Source of the DNA: Caldilineaceae bacterium bin5 | Lineage (GTDB): Bacteria; Chloroflexota; Anaerolineae; Caldilineales; Caldilineaceae | Length of the DNA: 64,000 nt | Reading direction: 5' to 3' | Assembly: GCA_002238445.1 (NCBI GenBank) | Contig: MPML01000002.1 | Span: 124,001 to 188,000 of the forward strand | In this document: positions 28,189 to 37,543 of the stretch, one piece after another | How positions within the stretch are numbered: position 1 is the stretch's first letter | Layout of the letters: every line of letters begins with the position of its first letter | Notes under the pieces: generated by a model | Seen by the model: only the letters and a program-made list of their open reading frames with translations | Database searches by the model: none | What the model was told of the DNA's origin: nothing | Program-made: the position numbers and the translations under genes

Positions 28189-29160
28189 TCAGTTAGCTTG
28201 CAAGGGAATCTGTTCGACGCGGGCAGTGACGCCGTCCACCATGACTTCAACGCCTTCGACATTGTGGGGCCGTTTAAGCACGGCCAGCGCCACCGGCCCG
28301 GCCGTCGGACTGTAACCGCTGCTGGTGACTGTACCGACAGCGCGATCATTTACGCTGACTGACGCGCCTTCCGAAAGGGGCCTTTCGCTACGTAAACTGA
28401 CCAAAGTGCGAGTCACTTTGTCGTAGGTGAGTTGTCGGGCGATGATTTCCTGTCCTGTGTAGCATCCTTTATTCTCGGCGCAAACCCAAGTCATGCCTGT
28501 TTCCAGAGGAGAGAAAGCATCGGTCAGTTCCTTTCCAGGAAGGGGACGGCCCTGTTCGATGCGGCGGGCTTCGTAGCTGTCGCTGTCGACGAGAGGCAGG
28601 GCTCCTGCGCGGGTCAACCGCTCCTGGAGCGCGTCCAACATTTGGACGGGTGCGATGATTTCGTAGCCGGGGAGATCAAAGCGCTCCTGACGCAGGACGG
28701 TAACGCCGTCGGCTACAAGGAAATTGTCGTCGGATGTCGGCTGGGGCAGTCCGGCGGCAAGAAGAGACTTCCCCGCTGACGGCCCAAGCAGGCGGAGGCG
28801 GCACAGGTTGCCGCTCTCGTCGGAGACGGTCACCTTGTCCATGAAGAATATTTGCCCTTGCAGGCGCTGGCGCAACGCCTCTGCCTGTCCTTCTGATGGC
28901 AGCAGCAAGAGGTCCTCTTGGCGACAGAGGACGGAGAAGACGGCGTCGATGCGCGCCACGGGGCTAGTGAGGATAGTCAGCGCGGCCTGCCCCGGCTGCA
29001 GGCGGGCGATGTCGTTGGTTGTCATTCTTTGGAGGAAGTCGGCCCGGTCCCGATTCCCCAGAACGAGAACTCCGAAATTGGGCCGCGGCTGCAGGGCAGA
29101 ACCGGAAGCCAGAGCCTGGTATTCAAGGTCGCTCACAGAAACTGCAGTCAAGTCACTCAT
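28189..29160 (-). CDS. ygfZ: YgfZ/GcvT-domain folate-binding protein
   Basis: 323 aa tetrahydrofolate-binding protein that helps Fe-S cluster assembly and repair. The family signature KGCYTGQEI (Cys233) is intact. The fold resembles the T-protein of glycine cleavage but lacks its aminomethyl role. ATG at 29160 has GGAGG 6 nt upstream on the minus strand; the longer frame to 29202 has no site. First gene of an operon with lipM and DUF503. Confidence 0.88.
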   Translation of the reverse strand: MSDLTAVSVSDLEYQALASGSALQPRPNFGVLVLGNRDRADFLQRMTTNDIARLQPGQAALTILTSPVARIDAVFSVLCRQEDLLLLPSEGQAEALRQRLQGQIFFMDKVTVSDESGNLCRLRLLGPSAGKSLLAAGLPQPTSDDNFLVADGVTVLRQERFDLPGYEIIAPVQMLDALQERLTRAGALPLVDSDSYEARRIEQGRPLPGKELTDAFSPLETGMTWVCAENKGCYTGQEIIARQLTYDKVTRTLVSLRSERPLSEGASVSVNDRAVGTVTSSGYSPTAGPVALAVLKRPHNVEGVEVMVDGVTARVEQIPLQAN

Positions 29161-29412
29161 AGGATCCTCCGAATCGTTCTCTACTTTGGTTCCCGGTGTC
29201 ACTCCCAGGCGGCTCTCCCCTTACACAAGCCAGAAGAACTGGCTACCAGCAAATGCTGGAGAGTGTCTTGCACGTGAATTGGAACCGGCTGACAGGCTCA
29301 AGAATCGACCTCAGTCAGTCTGCGTCGGGCTGTCATGAGGTACTATAGTTCATTCCGTGCGTATCCCACAGAAGGAGAAAAGCACGAAGATGAATGAGGG
29401 GGTAATATACCT

Positions 29413-30741
29413 CTATTCTCCATCCTCAGTCTTCGCTGTCTGGCTCTCCAGAAATTTCAGCACCTGCCAGAACATCTCTTGGCCGGACTCGGTCATATCG
29501 TCGCCGATCTGAAGGTAATGGCTGACATCCTCATAGTATAACACCTCAACGTAGACGCCTGCGGCCCGCAGCGCCTCTTCCAGTTCGTATGCCTGATTGA
29601 TGGGAATTATGCGGTCTACATCGGTGTGGATGATCATGGTTGGTGGCAGCTGGGAGGCAGTGTAAACCGGCGAATAGTAGAGGAAAGGCAGGGGATAGAT
29701 GTTAGCCGGCCCCAGAGCAGGGATCACATATCGAAATCGTTCGGGAAGGGTCAGGCGGTGAGCGTAGAAGTCGGAGCTGCCGGTAAAGGCGTTGCTGATG
29801 CCGCCCAACGTCAGCCAGGCAGAGAACTGGTCGCGCTCATCCCGCAACAGGCGGTTGACGATTGCGCTGCTGAAACTCCCTCCCAAAGCCACTGCCGGCG
29901 CGTCGGCCAAGTCAACGCCCAAGTGGCCGCCGCGTGCCAATGCCAATGCGAGACGAGCGTCCTCGGCATGGGCGGCCACATCCAAGCCCCACACACCGGA
30001 CGGAGAAAGCGCCAAGACCGAGTAACCGGCATCAGCCAGGGCCACATTTACCGGCGCCCAGTCGTCGACCCAACCGGGGAAGAGCCCGAACAACAAGGGC
30101 AGCTTCTGGCCGGAGTCGGGATATGGTCGATATAACCGCAATGAAATGACTCTGGCCCCTGCGCGGGTAAAGGCGATGGAGCGTTCCCAGGCCACTGCGC
30201 CGGCGGGAAAGGGGGCCGTCTTGGTAACCGGTTCGCTGACCCAAAGATCGGCTGCCTCTGGCAAGGGGGCGGGCAGAGGGCGCGGTTTGTGCTTTTGCAG
30301 GGTGAGGGCGGGTGCGCGGGCCGTTTCGCCCGGCCGCACAGTGACTGAATAGGGGAGGCCAAATGCGCCGCTGAGGGCAGTTTCGGCGAAGGTCGGGGCA
30401 ATGGAGGCCGGCACGTACTGGCCGGGAGGGATGTTGTCGATACGATAGTGGCCAGAGTTGTCAGTGCGAGCGGAAAAAGGCGTGCCGGTGCGCGTGGCCA
30501 CTAGGACGACGGCACCCGGAACCGGCTCACCCGCGAACAGGACCTGGCCGGAAAGGCTGCCCTTCTGTATGGAAAGAGGAGGCTCGACCGGGCCGCCCAA
30601 GCGTTCCTCGATCATATAACCGATCACATGCATTGTTGGAGAGGGTTCACAGCCCGCGAGCAGCGCGGCGATCAGCAAGAGAAGGGCCAGCCGCGGTGGA
30701 TTCGTTCGAATGCGGCAGAGGAAAGAGTTGGCTGTATTCAC
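29413..30741 (-). CDS. Lipoprotein esterase with carboxypeptidase-regulatory-like domain
   Basis: 442 aa from GTG at 30741, chosen because it places a signal LLLLIAALLAGC with lipidated Cys31 near the start; the frame is open to 31038, but that part is not signal-like. Residues about 60-140 form a beta-sandwich (GSLSGQVLFAGEPVPGAVVL, ...GHYRIDNIPPGQY) typical of CarboxypepD_reg-like domains. Then an alpha/beta hydrolase: nucleophile elbow LGGSFSS, Asp in HTDVDR, His in DVSHYLQ. A surface-attached esterase or peptidase; substrate unknown. The elbow lacks the second Gly (G-G-S-F-S). Confidence 0.75.
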   Translation of the reverse strand: MNTANSFLCRIRTNPPRLALLLLIAALLAGCEPSPTMHVIGYMIEERLGGPVEPPLSIQKGSLSGQVLFAGEPVPGAVVLVATRTGTPFSARTDNSGHYRIDNIPPGQYVPASIAPTFAETALSGAFGLPYSVTVRPGETARAPALTLQKHKPRPLPAPLPEAADLWVSEPVTKTAPFPAGAVAWERSIAFTRAGARVISLRLYRPYPDSGQKLPLLFGLFPGWVDDWAPVNVALADAGYSVLALSPSGVWGLDVAAHAEDARLALALARGGHLGVDLADAPAVALGGSFSSAIVNRLLRDERDQFSAWLTLGGISNAFTGSSDFYAHRLTLPERFRYVIPALGPANIYPLPFLYYSPVYTASQLPPTMIIHTDVDRIIPINQAYELEEALRAAGVYVEVLYYEDVSHYLQIGDDMTESGQEMFWQVLKFLESQTAKTEDGE

Positions 30742-31068
30742 AACGCTGTCATATGGCAAATAGGTGGAGCATTGGGCGGCTTGACAGAGGCAGTATAACA
30801 CGCCGTGAACATCGAAATCAAAGGATGTGATCGGCAAGAGGTAAGGGGTACCGGAGGCGATGGCAGGTGAGTTGCGACCGCTGACCGGGACAGCTATACT
30901 TGCATGCACTGGTCTCTCCAAGCTTACTAATTCATCAGCATCCAGACACAGGTCTTGCCTCGCTGCTTTTCGCAGCCGGCTGTGGATGTCCTTGTTTCCG
31001 CCCGGTTGCGCGCCCTTGATCCGATGGAGGACTGACAAGAAGAAGACTCATATACAGGAGCCAACGAT

Positions 31069-32010
31069 ATGCCCTCAGTAGACTTTGGCTGGCACGCGCC
31101 ATCCTTCCCGACGGACGGGAGCAGCGCCGACAGCTTCTTGGAACAGCTGCATACTCATCTTCAGTTGATGGACGGCCATTTGACGTCTGTCTGGGTAGAC
31201 GATCACGTCCATCCTTGGGGTACGTTTGTGCCGCGGGATACGCCAGCCACGGAGGTGGTGACGACACTGGCCTATTTGGCGGCCCGCTATCCGAGCTTTG
31301 ACTGGGGGAGCCTGGTCCTCTGCCAGTCCTACCGGAACCCGGCGTTGACGGCAAAGATGGCTGCCTCTCTTCAGTGGCTGACGGGGGGACGCTACATTTT
31401 TGGCATTGGGGCAGGCTGGCTGGTGGAGGAGTACGAGGCATACAACTGGCCGTTTCCGCGACCGGCTGCACGGATTCGCCAGCTTGAAGAGACGATTGAG
31501 ATCGTGAAGCTTCTGTGGACGGAGTCACCTGCCAGTTACGAGGGGCGCTACTATCGTATCGATAACGCTTACTGCCATCCGCAGCCAAGTCCGTTGCCGC
31601 CGGTGATGGTTGGCGGGGGCGGCGAGCAGTTGACGCTGCGAGTGGTGGCGAAACACGCCGACTGGTGGAATTTGCCGGGAGGGACACCGGAAACCTTTGC
31701 GCACAAATCGCGCGTGTTACGTGAGCACTGTGCGGCGGTGGGACGCGATTTCGATGAGATTCGGAAGACGATTTCGTTGCCGCCGATTGCAGTCCATCGA
31801 ACGGAGTCTGTAGCCCGACAGCAGGCGGATGCGACCCCATACGCACAAGGCAGGGGGGCCCTGATCGGCACGCCGGACCAAGTGGCGGCGCAGTTACAGG
31901 CGTACGTTGATGCCGGCGTCAGTCTGTTTCAGATTCGAATTGCCGACTACCCTGGAACCGCCGGTACGGAGTTATTTCTCCAAGAGGTGCTGCCGCGTTT
32001 CGCGGATTGA
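31069..32010 (+). CDS. LLM-class flavin-dependent oxidoreductase
   Basis: 313 aa luciferase-like TIM-barrel enzyme using FMN or F420. MPSVDFGWHAPSF at the start, RNPALTAKMAASLQWLTGGR with the GIGAGW motif (about residues 105-122), and PVMVGGGGEQLTLR are the usual blocks. It probably oxidises a small organic compound. The ATG follows AGGAG by 8 nt. It is 66 nt upstream of a Gfo/Idh gene on the same strand. Cofactor and substrate are not evident. Confidence 0.87.
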   Translation: MPSVDFGWHAPSFPTDGSSADSFLEQLHTHLQLMDGHLTSVWVDDHVHPWGTFVPRDTPATEVVTTLAYLAARYPSFDWGSLVLCQSYRNPALTAKMAASLQWLTGGRYIFGIGAGWLVEEYEAYNWPFPRPAARIRQLEETIEIVKLLWTESPASYEGRYYRIDNAYCHPQPSPLPPVMVGGGGEQLTLRVVAKHADWWNLPGGTPETFAHKSRVLREHCAAVGRDFDEIRKTISLPPIAVHRTESVARQQADATPYAQGRGALIGTPDQVAAQLQAYVDAGVSLFQIRIADYPGTAGTELFLQEVLPRFAD

Positions 32011-32076
32011 ACGTTAAGAGACCCGCACGGTTCCCTCGAGGTCTGGCTCCTTGGTTTGCTCACTGGTTTACGGCTC

Positions 32077-33255
32077 ATGGACGAAAAAATAGGCGTTGGC
32101 ATTGTAGGGCTGGGGCTGGCGGCGACGGCGCATATCAGGGGATATCTGAGCCACCCCGCGGCACATGTATTGGCGGTCTGTGACACAGACTGCGGAAGGG
32201 CAGCAGCGTTTGGCGCGCGGTATGGTATCGAGAGGATATATACGTCTTTTTCGGAACTGTTGGTGGATGCCGATGTAGACTTGATCGATATTGCTACCCC
32301 TACTTTTTTGCACGCGACGATGACGCGGCAGGCTGCGCAGGCGGGCAAACACATCCATTGCGAGAAGCCATTCTGCCGCAGCGCGGCCGAGGGGATGGAG
32401 GCCGTGCAGGCGGTGGAGGATGCCGGCGTCAAGCTGTTGGTGGGCGAGACATATGTCTTTCTTTCATCGCATATGAAGGCACGTGCGCTCATCGAAAGCG
32501 GTGCCATTGGCCGCCCTCTGCAGATTAGGCAGCGGCACGGGGCGTGGCGTCGAAGGGCGCAGCACGAGTTACACATTGACGCGGAGGCGCGGGCGTGGCG
32601 GTTGGACGGCGAGCAGTCGGGCGGAGGGAGATATCCGTGGATTTTCGATCACGCGGTGCATTTCTTTGCGACTGCTGAGTATTTGATGGAGGACGCGACG
32701 ATTAAAGAGGTCTATGCGGTGGCCGCGGCTGGAAGCAATGAGGGGAGGCGCGCGGGCGCGTCCCACGACCCATACCGGACAGCCGAGTTGGATATTCCCA
32801 TAATTATCTGGCGCTACGCGGATGCTGAGAGGCAGGGCGTGTGGATGCGGGCGGACCCGCTCAATGGCAAGTATGACTTCATGCAAGGCTTGAGTACAAC
32901 CATAGTGGGCGAGACGGGCATGATCGAGGTGCTGGGAGAGGGAGGGCACAATCTGCTCTGGGAAGGGAAACAGCAACATCTGATTCTACACCGGGAGGGG
33001 CAAGACACTGTGTGTTTCCGATTCGACGAAGGCGAAGATCAGGTATGGGACTCGGAGATCAGCTACTATGGGCAGGGCCACGTCAGTCAGGTGCATCACC
33101 TGATCGATGCGATTCTCGATGATCAACAGCCGCGCTACGGCGGCGAGGACGGCTTGCACGCGGTGCGCTGTACGCTGGCACTTATCCGGTCGGCCGAGGA
33201 AGGAAGGCCAGTGCAGATTGCAGAGGTAGACGAAACTTTCACGGCGTATGGGTAG
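32077..33255 (+). CDS. Gfo/Idh/MocA family oxidoreductase
   Basis: 392 aa. Rossmann motif GIVGLGLAATAHI at the N-terminus and HCEKPF (about residue 97), with the conserved C-terminal domain including DHAVHFFATAEY, where Asp/His contribute to catalysis. ATG at 32077 is preferred over the TTG at 32056 because it starts a standard N-terminus. Likely sugar or inositol dehydrogenase; follows the LLM gene. Confidence 0.88.
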   Translation: MDEKIGVGIVGLGLAATAHIRGYLSHPAAHVLAVCDTDCGRAAAFGARYGIERIYTSFSELLVDADVDLIDIATPTFLHATMTRQAAQAGKHIHCEKPFCRSAAEGMEAVQAVEDAGVKLLVGETYVFLSSHMKARALIESGAIGRPLQIRQRHGAWRRRAQHELHIDAEARAWRLDGEQSGGGRYPWIFDHAVHFFATAEYLMEDATIKEVYAVAAAGSNEGRRAGASHDPYRTAELDIPIIIWRYADAERQGVWMRADPLNGKYDFMQGLSTTIVGETGMIEVLGEGGHNLLWEGKQQHLILHREGQDTVCFRFDEGEDQVWDSEISYYGQGHVSQVHHLIDAILDDQQPRYGGEDGLHAVRCTLALIRSAEEGRPVQIAEVDETFTAYG

Positions 33256-33482
33256 GGCAAAGCCAAAGGTCGGGCCGAGGCAAAGTGAACGGCTCTGAAA
33301 GGACGACTGCAAATAGGCTAGCAGCTTCTATACCGCAAACATTGCGTGTCTTGACCAACTCTTCATCTTCGCCGCCAGTCGGGCTATATGATGCCGTATT
33401 CGGTTGGCAGCCGCCAGACTGGTTGGGGCGCACTGTCGACCTGCCACAATGGTGGGAAAGAACCAGTACGGTGGGTGGACCG

Positions 33483-33542
33483 AGGGGGGCGTTGCGGGGG
33501 CGCAGCCCCTGCACAAGGGAGGCCGCTTGCGGCCGACCGCCC
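33483..33542 (+). repeat. GC-rich structured repeat, copy 3
   Basis: Core identical to copies 1 and 4 (second hairpin GGCCGCTTGCGGCC). Its flanks from 33333 to about 33625 match copy 5 on both sides (CTTCATCTTCGCCGCC upstream; CCCAAAATACAACA and GGAGTAGTTACAC downstream), so the mobile unit is longer than the core. The gap 33256-33687 holds only this. Confidence 0.85.
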
Positions 33543-33687
33543 AAAATACAACAGTGAGGGGAGAGTGTACCTTTGCTCCGCTCGTAAAGGGTTGAGAATC
33601 AGTTGGGGCGGAGTAGTTACACAGGCTTCAGAAATTAGTTCAGATGTCTCTCTGTTGAACCAATATAGTGTCCAAAGGAGGAGAAGT

Positions 33688-34566
33688 ATGTCTAAAGGAG
33701 TTGATCTTCTCATTGATGCCCACGCGCTTGTAGGGGAAGGCCCGATCTGGGACGCCGATGCCAGTGTACTGTGGTGGTTGGATATCATGGCCAGCAAGCT
33801 ATATGCCTACGACCCGGAAACGGGCAGTAACCGGGAGTGGGACGTGGGGCAGCACGTGGGAACGGTGGTGCAGCGGGCGTCGGGCGGGCTGATGCTGGCT
33901 CTGCGGGACGGTTTTGCCGCTTTTGACCCGGACAGCGGCGCGCTGGAGATGCTTGCCGATCCGGAAGCGCATCTGCCGGGCAACCGATTTAATGACGGCA
34001 AGTGCGATCCTGCCGGCCGATTCTGGGCCGGTACGATGGCCTACGAAGATCAGGCGGATCAGGGAAGTGTTTATCGAATGGACACTGACCACAGCGTTCA
34101 CAAGATGTTCGGTGGCATCGGCATCTCGAACGGCATCATCTGGAGCCTGGATGCGAAGACGATGTACTACACCGATTCGCTGGATTTCGCCATTCGCGCG
34201 TATGACTACGACGACGGGACGGGCGCTATCAGCAATGAACGGGTGATAATCAGTATTCCCGAAGAGATGGGCTTTGCTGACGGCTTTACGATCGACGAAG
34301 AAGGGATGCTGTGGGTGGCACATTATGGGGGAAGCCGTGTGCGGCGCTGGAATCCGGATACGGCTACAGTGTTGGCGGAGGTCGAACTGCCGACATCCAG
34401 TATTACGGCTTGCGCGTTCGGCGGTGCGAATCTGGATCAGCTTTACATCACCAGCGCCTCGTTCAGGATGAGCGACGCGGAGAAGGCAGAACAGCCTCAT
34501 GCGGGCGGGTTTTTCGTAGCGGATGTGGGTGTGCGCGGCGTTGCAGCAGACAAGTTTGGGGGCTGA
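33688..34566 (+). CDS. SMP-30/gluconolactonase family protein
   Basis: 292 aa six-bladed propeller. LVGEGPIWD at the N-terminus, NRFNDGKCDPAGRFWAGTM with metal-binding Asn/Asp, and SNGIIWS are SMP-30 signatures. It would open a sugar-acid lactone. ATG at 33688 with AAAGGAGGAG upstream; a longer frame to 33388 reads through the repeat and is not real. It follows a Gfo/Idh gene, the usual partner: the dehydrogenase makes a lactone that this enzyme hydrolyses. Confidence 0.9.
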   Translation: MSKGVDLLIDAHALVGEGPIWDADASVLWWLDIMASKLYAYDPETGSNREWDVGQHVGTVVQRASGGLMLALRDGFAAFDPDSGALEMLADPEAHLPGNRFNDGKCDPAGRFWAGTMAYEDQADQGSVYRMDTDHSVHKMFGGIGISNGIIWSLDAKTMYYTDSLDFAIRAYDYDDGTGAISNERVIISIPEEMGFADGFTIDEEGMLWVAHYGGSRVRRWNPDTATVLAEVELPTSSITACAFGGANLDQLYITSASFRMSDAEKAEQPHAGGFFVADVGVRGVAADKFGG

Positions 34567-34676
34567 GGGACAGACGAAAACGCTCTCAAGCGGTTGTATC
34601 GGAAACATATTGGCCGGACATTTCGTCCCTATATCCAGGCTTATTGCAACATGCTGAGATGGCGGGAGTGTGATCA

Positions 34677-35588
34677 GTGGGACGAACTCGACAGTTATTT
34701 CCGGTATTGCTGGTTCTGTTTGGTCTGACTTGCGCGGCTTGCGGCGCTGCCTCGATGGAGGACGGAGTCTTTAATGAATCGTTCGCGGAAAGCGCTCCCG
34801 CGATGGCGATGGACGGCGAATCCGCGGCGCAGACTGCAGGTGATGGAGCAGCTGAAAGTGTAGTAGAGACCCGCCAGATCATCGCCAATGCCAACATTTC
34901 GCTAGTTGTAGCGAAGACGGAGGCGGCGATGGCGGGCGTCGAGCAGATCGCGACCGATTTGGGCGGGTATCTGTCAGATGTCGATATATCCAAAGGGAGG
35001 TACGGCCAGACAGAAGAGCTGCGCGGCTCGATGACGCTGCGGGTGCCGTCTGTCAGCCTGGAGGAGGCGCTGGAGCGATTGCAGGCGCTGGCGACGGATG
35101 TGAACTATCTGAATATAAACCGGCAGGATGTGACCGACCAGTACAGCGATCTCGATGCGCGGTTGCGCAATCTGCGGGCTACGGAGAAGGAGTTGCTGGC
35201 GCTGCTGACGGAGGTGCGGGAAAGGCCGAATGCCAAGGTAGAGGACATTCTGGCCGTGCATCGCAGCCTGACGCAGATCCGGGGAGAGATTGAGACACTG
35301 CAGGGGCGCAAGAACCTGCTGGACAATCAGATCGGTTTTTCGACGGTGTGGGTTGAGTTAATCCCCGACAGCATCAACCGGCCAATTGTGGAAGACCCGT
35401 GGAGCGCGAGCGGGCCTGTGCGGAACGCGCTGCGGGCACTGGTTTCGACGCTGCAAGGGTTGCTGACGGCGCTTATCTGGGCAGTTATTTACCTGACGCC
35501 GCTGCTGTTGGTTGTGCTGGTACCGCTGGCGATACTGATTTGGCTGGTGCGTTTTTGGGTGGTACGGCGACGCAGGAACAAGGCTTAG
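34677..35588 (+). CDS. DUF4349 lipoprotein
   Basis: 303 aa. Signal with lipobox TCAAC (Cys22), GTG start at 34677 with GGGAG 8 nt upstream. The central region from about 65 to 230 matches DUF4349: IIANANISLVV at the start, TLRVPS, then a long coiled coil (TDQYSDLDARLRNLRATEKE through ETLQGRKNLLDNQI). Two C-terminal hydrophobic segments and a basic tail (WVVRRRRNKA) follow. A membrane-bound envelope protein of unknown function. Confidence 0.83.
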   Translation: MGRTRQLFPVLLVLFGLTCAACGAASMEDGVFNESFAESAPAMAMDGESAAQTAGDGAAESVVETRQIIANANISLVVAKTEAAMAGVEQIATDLGGYLSDVDISKGRYGQTEELRGSMTLRVPSVSLEEALERLQALATDVNYLNINRQDVTDQYSDLDARLRNLRATEKELLALLTEVRERPNAKVEDILAVHRSLTQIRGEIETLQGRKNLLDNQIGFSTVWVELIPDSINRPIVEDPWSASGPVRNALRALVSTLQGLLTALIWAVIYLTPLLLVVLVPLAILIWLVRFWVVRRRRNKA

Positions 35589-35624
35589 CGAAGCTGAACG
35601 AGGATGAGGCGACGCGCAGTGGTG

Positions 35625-36479
35625 TTAGCCTTTGAGCGCGCCGAAGGTCAGGCCGCCGGTGATGTATTTCTCCAGGGCCATGCCGGCTGCGACCACGGGG
35701 ATGACGCTGACGAGCGAGATTGCGCTCATGTTCCACCATTCGGTGTAGCCGGTCTGGCTGACCTGCATGGTCATGAAGAGCGGGATGGTGATCGCTTCAC
35801 GGAAGGTCAATGTGAGGGCGACGAGATATTCGTTCCAGGCGCCGATCAAGGAGAGGACGAAGACGGCCACGAGGCCGGGCGCGGCCAGGGGCATGGCGAT
35901 GCGGAAGAGGACGCCGAGGCGGTTGGCCCCGTCTATCATGGCGCTTTCCTCGATTTCGATCGGCAGCCCTTCGAAGAAATCGCGCATAACCCAGACGATG
36001 AAGGGAATCGCACCGCTGCTGTAGACGATGATCAGTGACAGACGGGTGTCAAGCAGGCCCAACTCGCGAAACATCACAAGAAAGGCGAGAATAAAGAGCG
36101 CGCCGGGGAACATGCGCTGGGACATGAAGCCCAGAACGATGGAATTGTTGCGGCCGCCGTAGTCGAAACGGGCCAAAGCATAGCCGGCGCATGAGCCGAT
36201 TAACAGGGCGATTGTCGACGAGATGAATGCAATGAGCACGCTGTTCATAAAGGGATCGAGGAACCAGGTGAGCCGGTCTACGAAGAGGTAACGCCAGGCG
36301 TGCAGCCCGGGTTGAAAGTCGATAAAGGGCATGTAGGTCGCCTTGATCGACATGTCAATGGCGTTCTTGAAAGAGGTAATCACCACCCAATACATGGGGA
36401 AAAGGAGGATGAACGACCAAAACAGCAGAATGAAGTAGGATACGATCGTGCGAAACCGTTTCTGTGCGCTGAGTCCCAT
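35625..36479 (-). CDS. Carbohydrate ABC transporter permease, MalG-like
   Basis: 284 aa with six membrane helices and the EAA loop SAMIDGANRLGVLFRIAMPLA that contacts the ATPase. ATG 36479 overlaps the stop of the upstream permease gene by 1 nt (TGATG), so the two are translationally coupled; the longer frame beyond it is a shadow. Third gene of a three-gene sugar importer; no ATP-binding subunit is nearby, so a shared MsmK-like ATPase elsewhere is inferred. Confidence 0.92.
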   Translation of the reverse strand: MGLSAQKRFRTIVSYFILLFWSFILLFPMYWVVITSFKNAIDMSIKATYMPFIDFQPGLHAWRYLFVDRLTWFLDPFMNSVLIAFISSTIALLIGSCAGYALARFDYGGRNNSIVLGFMSQRMFPGALFILAFLVMFRELGLLDTRLSLIIVYSSGAIPFIVWVMRDFFEGLPIEIEESAMIDGANRLGVLFRIAMPLAAPGLVAVFVLSLIGAWNEYLVALTLTFREAITIPLFMTMQVSQTGYTEWWNMSAISLVSVIPVVAAGMALEKYITGGLTFGALKG

Positions 36480-37405
36480 CAGTCCTTCCCCATCGCTCTT
36501 CTTGTCATAACCAGGTATGCCCCGCCGAAGATCATCAGCACCAACAGCAGGAAGTAAGCCTGGCTGCTGCCAAAGGCCAGATCTCCGCCTTTGACACCGG
36601 TGCGATAGATGGCGAGCGTCACTGATTCGGTGGCTTGCCCTGGCCCGCCGCCGGTCAGCACCATGATTATCTCGACGACTTTGAAAGCGTCGATAATACG
36701 AATCAGGAGCGCCGTCATCGTGATCGGCATGATGAGGGGTACGGTGATGCGCCAGAACCCCTGCAACTGATTGGCGCCATCTACGCGGGCGGCCTCGTGC
36801 AGGTCGGGCGGCACCCCTTTCAGCGCGGCCAGCAGCATCAGGATCATGAAGGAGCTCCACTGCCAGACGTCAATGGCCATCAGCGCGACCATCGCCCAGG
36901 TGGGACTGGTCAACCAGGGAACGCCTTCAAAGCCCATATTACGCAGGATGTCATTGATGGGGCCGATGTCCTCCTGGAACAACATGCGGCCAACGATAAA
37001 GGATACGACGACCGGACTGACCATCAGAGGCATCAGGAACCAGGTGCGAAACAGTTTCTGGCCGCGGGTAATGTTGTTCAGCGCAAGCGCGACCGTCAGG
37101 CCGATGATCAGTTGTGCGGGCACTACCCCAAGCATGAAGACGACGGTATTGCGCACAGTGCGCCAGAATGAGCGGTTGCTCAGCAGCTTCTCGAAATTGG
37201 CTAGGCCGATAAATTTGGTATCGAAATCCCCGATGCGGTAGAGGTGCAAGTCCGTAAAGGCGGCGTAGAGGGTCCACAGCACAGGGATCGCCAGCAGGAT
37301 GAGGATGATGGCGACTGCTGGCAGCAAGAAGATCCACTTCCAGTAGTTATCCCGGATTTCGAAGCGAGAGCGTTTCGAGGGGTAGATTCGGGGTTCAGTT
37401 GCCAT
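36479..37405 (-). CDS. Carbohydrate ABC transporter permease, MalF-like
   Basis: 308 aa, six helices with a cytoplasmic N-terminus. EAA loop HEAARVDGANQLQGFWRITV. It pairs with the following MalG-like permease to form the channel. 138 nt lie between the binding-protein stop and this gene. Confidence 0.92.
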   Translation of the reverse strand: MATEPRIYPSKRSRFEIRDNYWKWIFLLPAVAIILILLAIPVLWTLYAAFTDLHLYRIGDFDTKFIGLANFEKLLSNRSFWRTVRNTVVFMLGVVPAQLIIGLTVALALNNITRGQKLFRTWFLMPLMVSPVVVSFIVGRMLFQEDIGPINDILRNMGFEGVPWLTSPTWAMVALMAIDVWQWSSFMILMLLAALKGVPPDLHEAARVDGANQLQGFWRITVPLIMPITMTALLIRIIDAFKVVEIIMVLTGGGPGQATESVTLAIYRTGVKGGDLAFGSSQAYFLLLVLMIFGGAYLVMTRRAMGKD

Positions 37406-37543
37406 GAGTACGCTACGTGTTCCACCGGCTGGCCCGACCGCTACGCCGAGAAGAGAGAAAAGTGCTCTGGTTCGCGGTCAGAGGCCAGCAACCGGCGGTG
37501 ACACATCGCCACCGGCCACTGACCACTGACATTGTTTTTGCGG

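Noticed and set aside
30742-31038. Upstream extension of the lipoprotein esterase
   Set aside because: The added 99 residues precede the signal peptide, which must be N-terminal.
33388-33687. Upstream extension of the SMP-30 gene
   Set aside because: The frame passes through the dispersed repeat; a strong ribosome site fixes the start at 33688.
35625-36860. Long form of the MalG-like permease
   Set aside because: Residues beyond ATG 36479 are a shadow inside the MalF-like gene and lack membrane helices.
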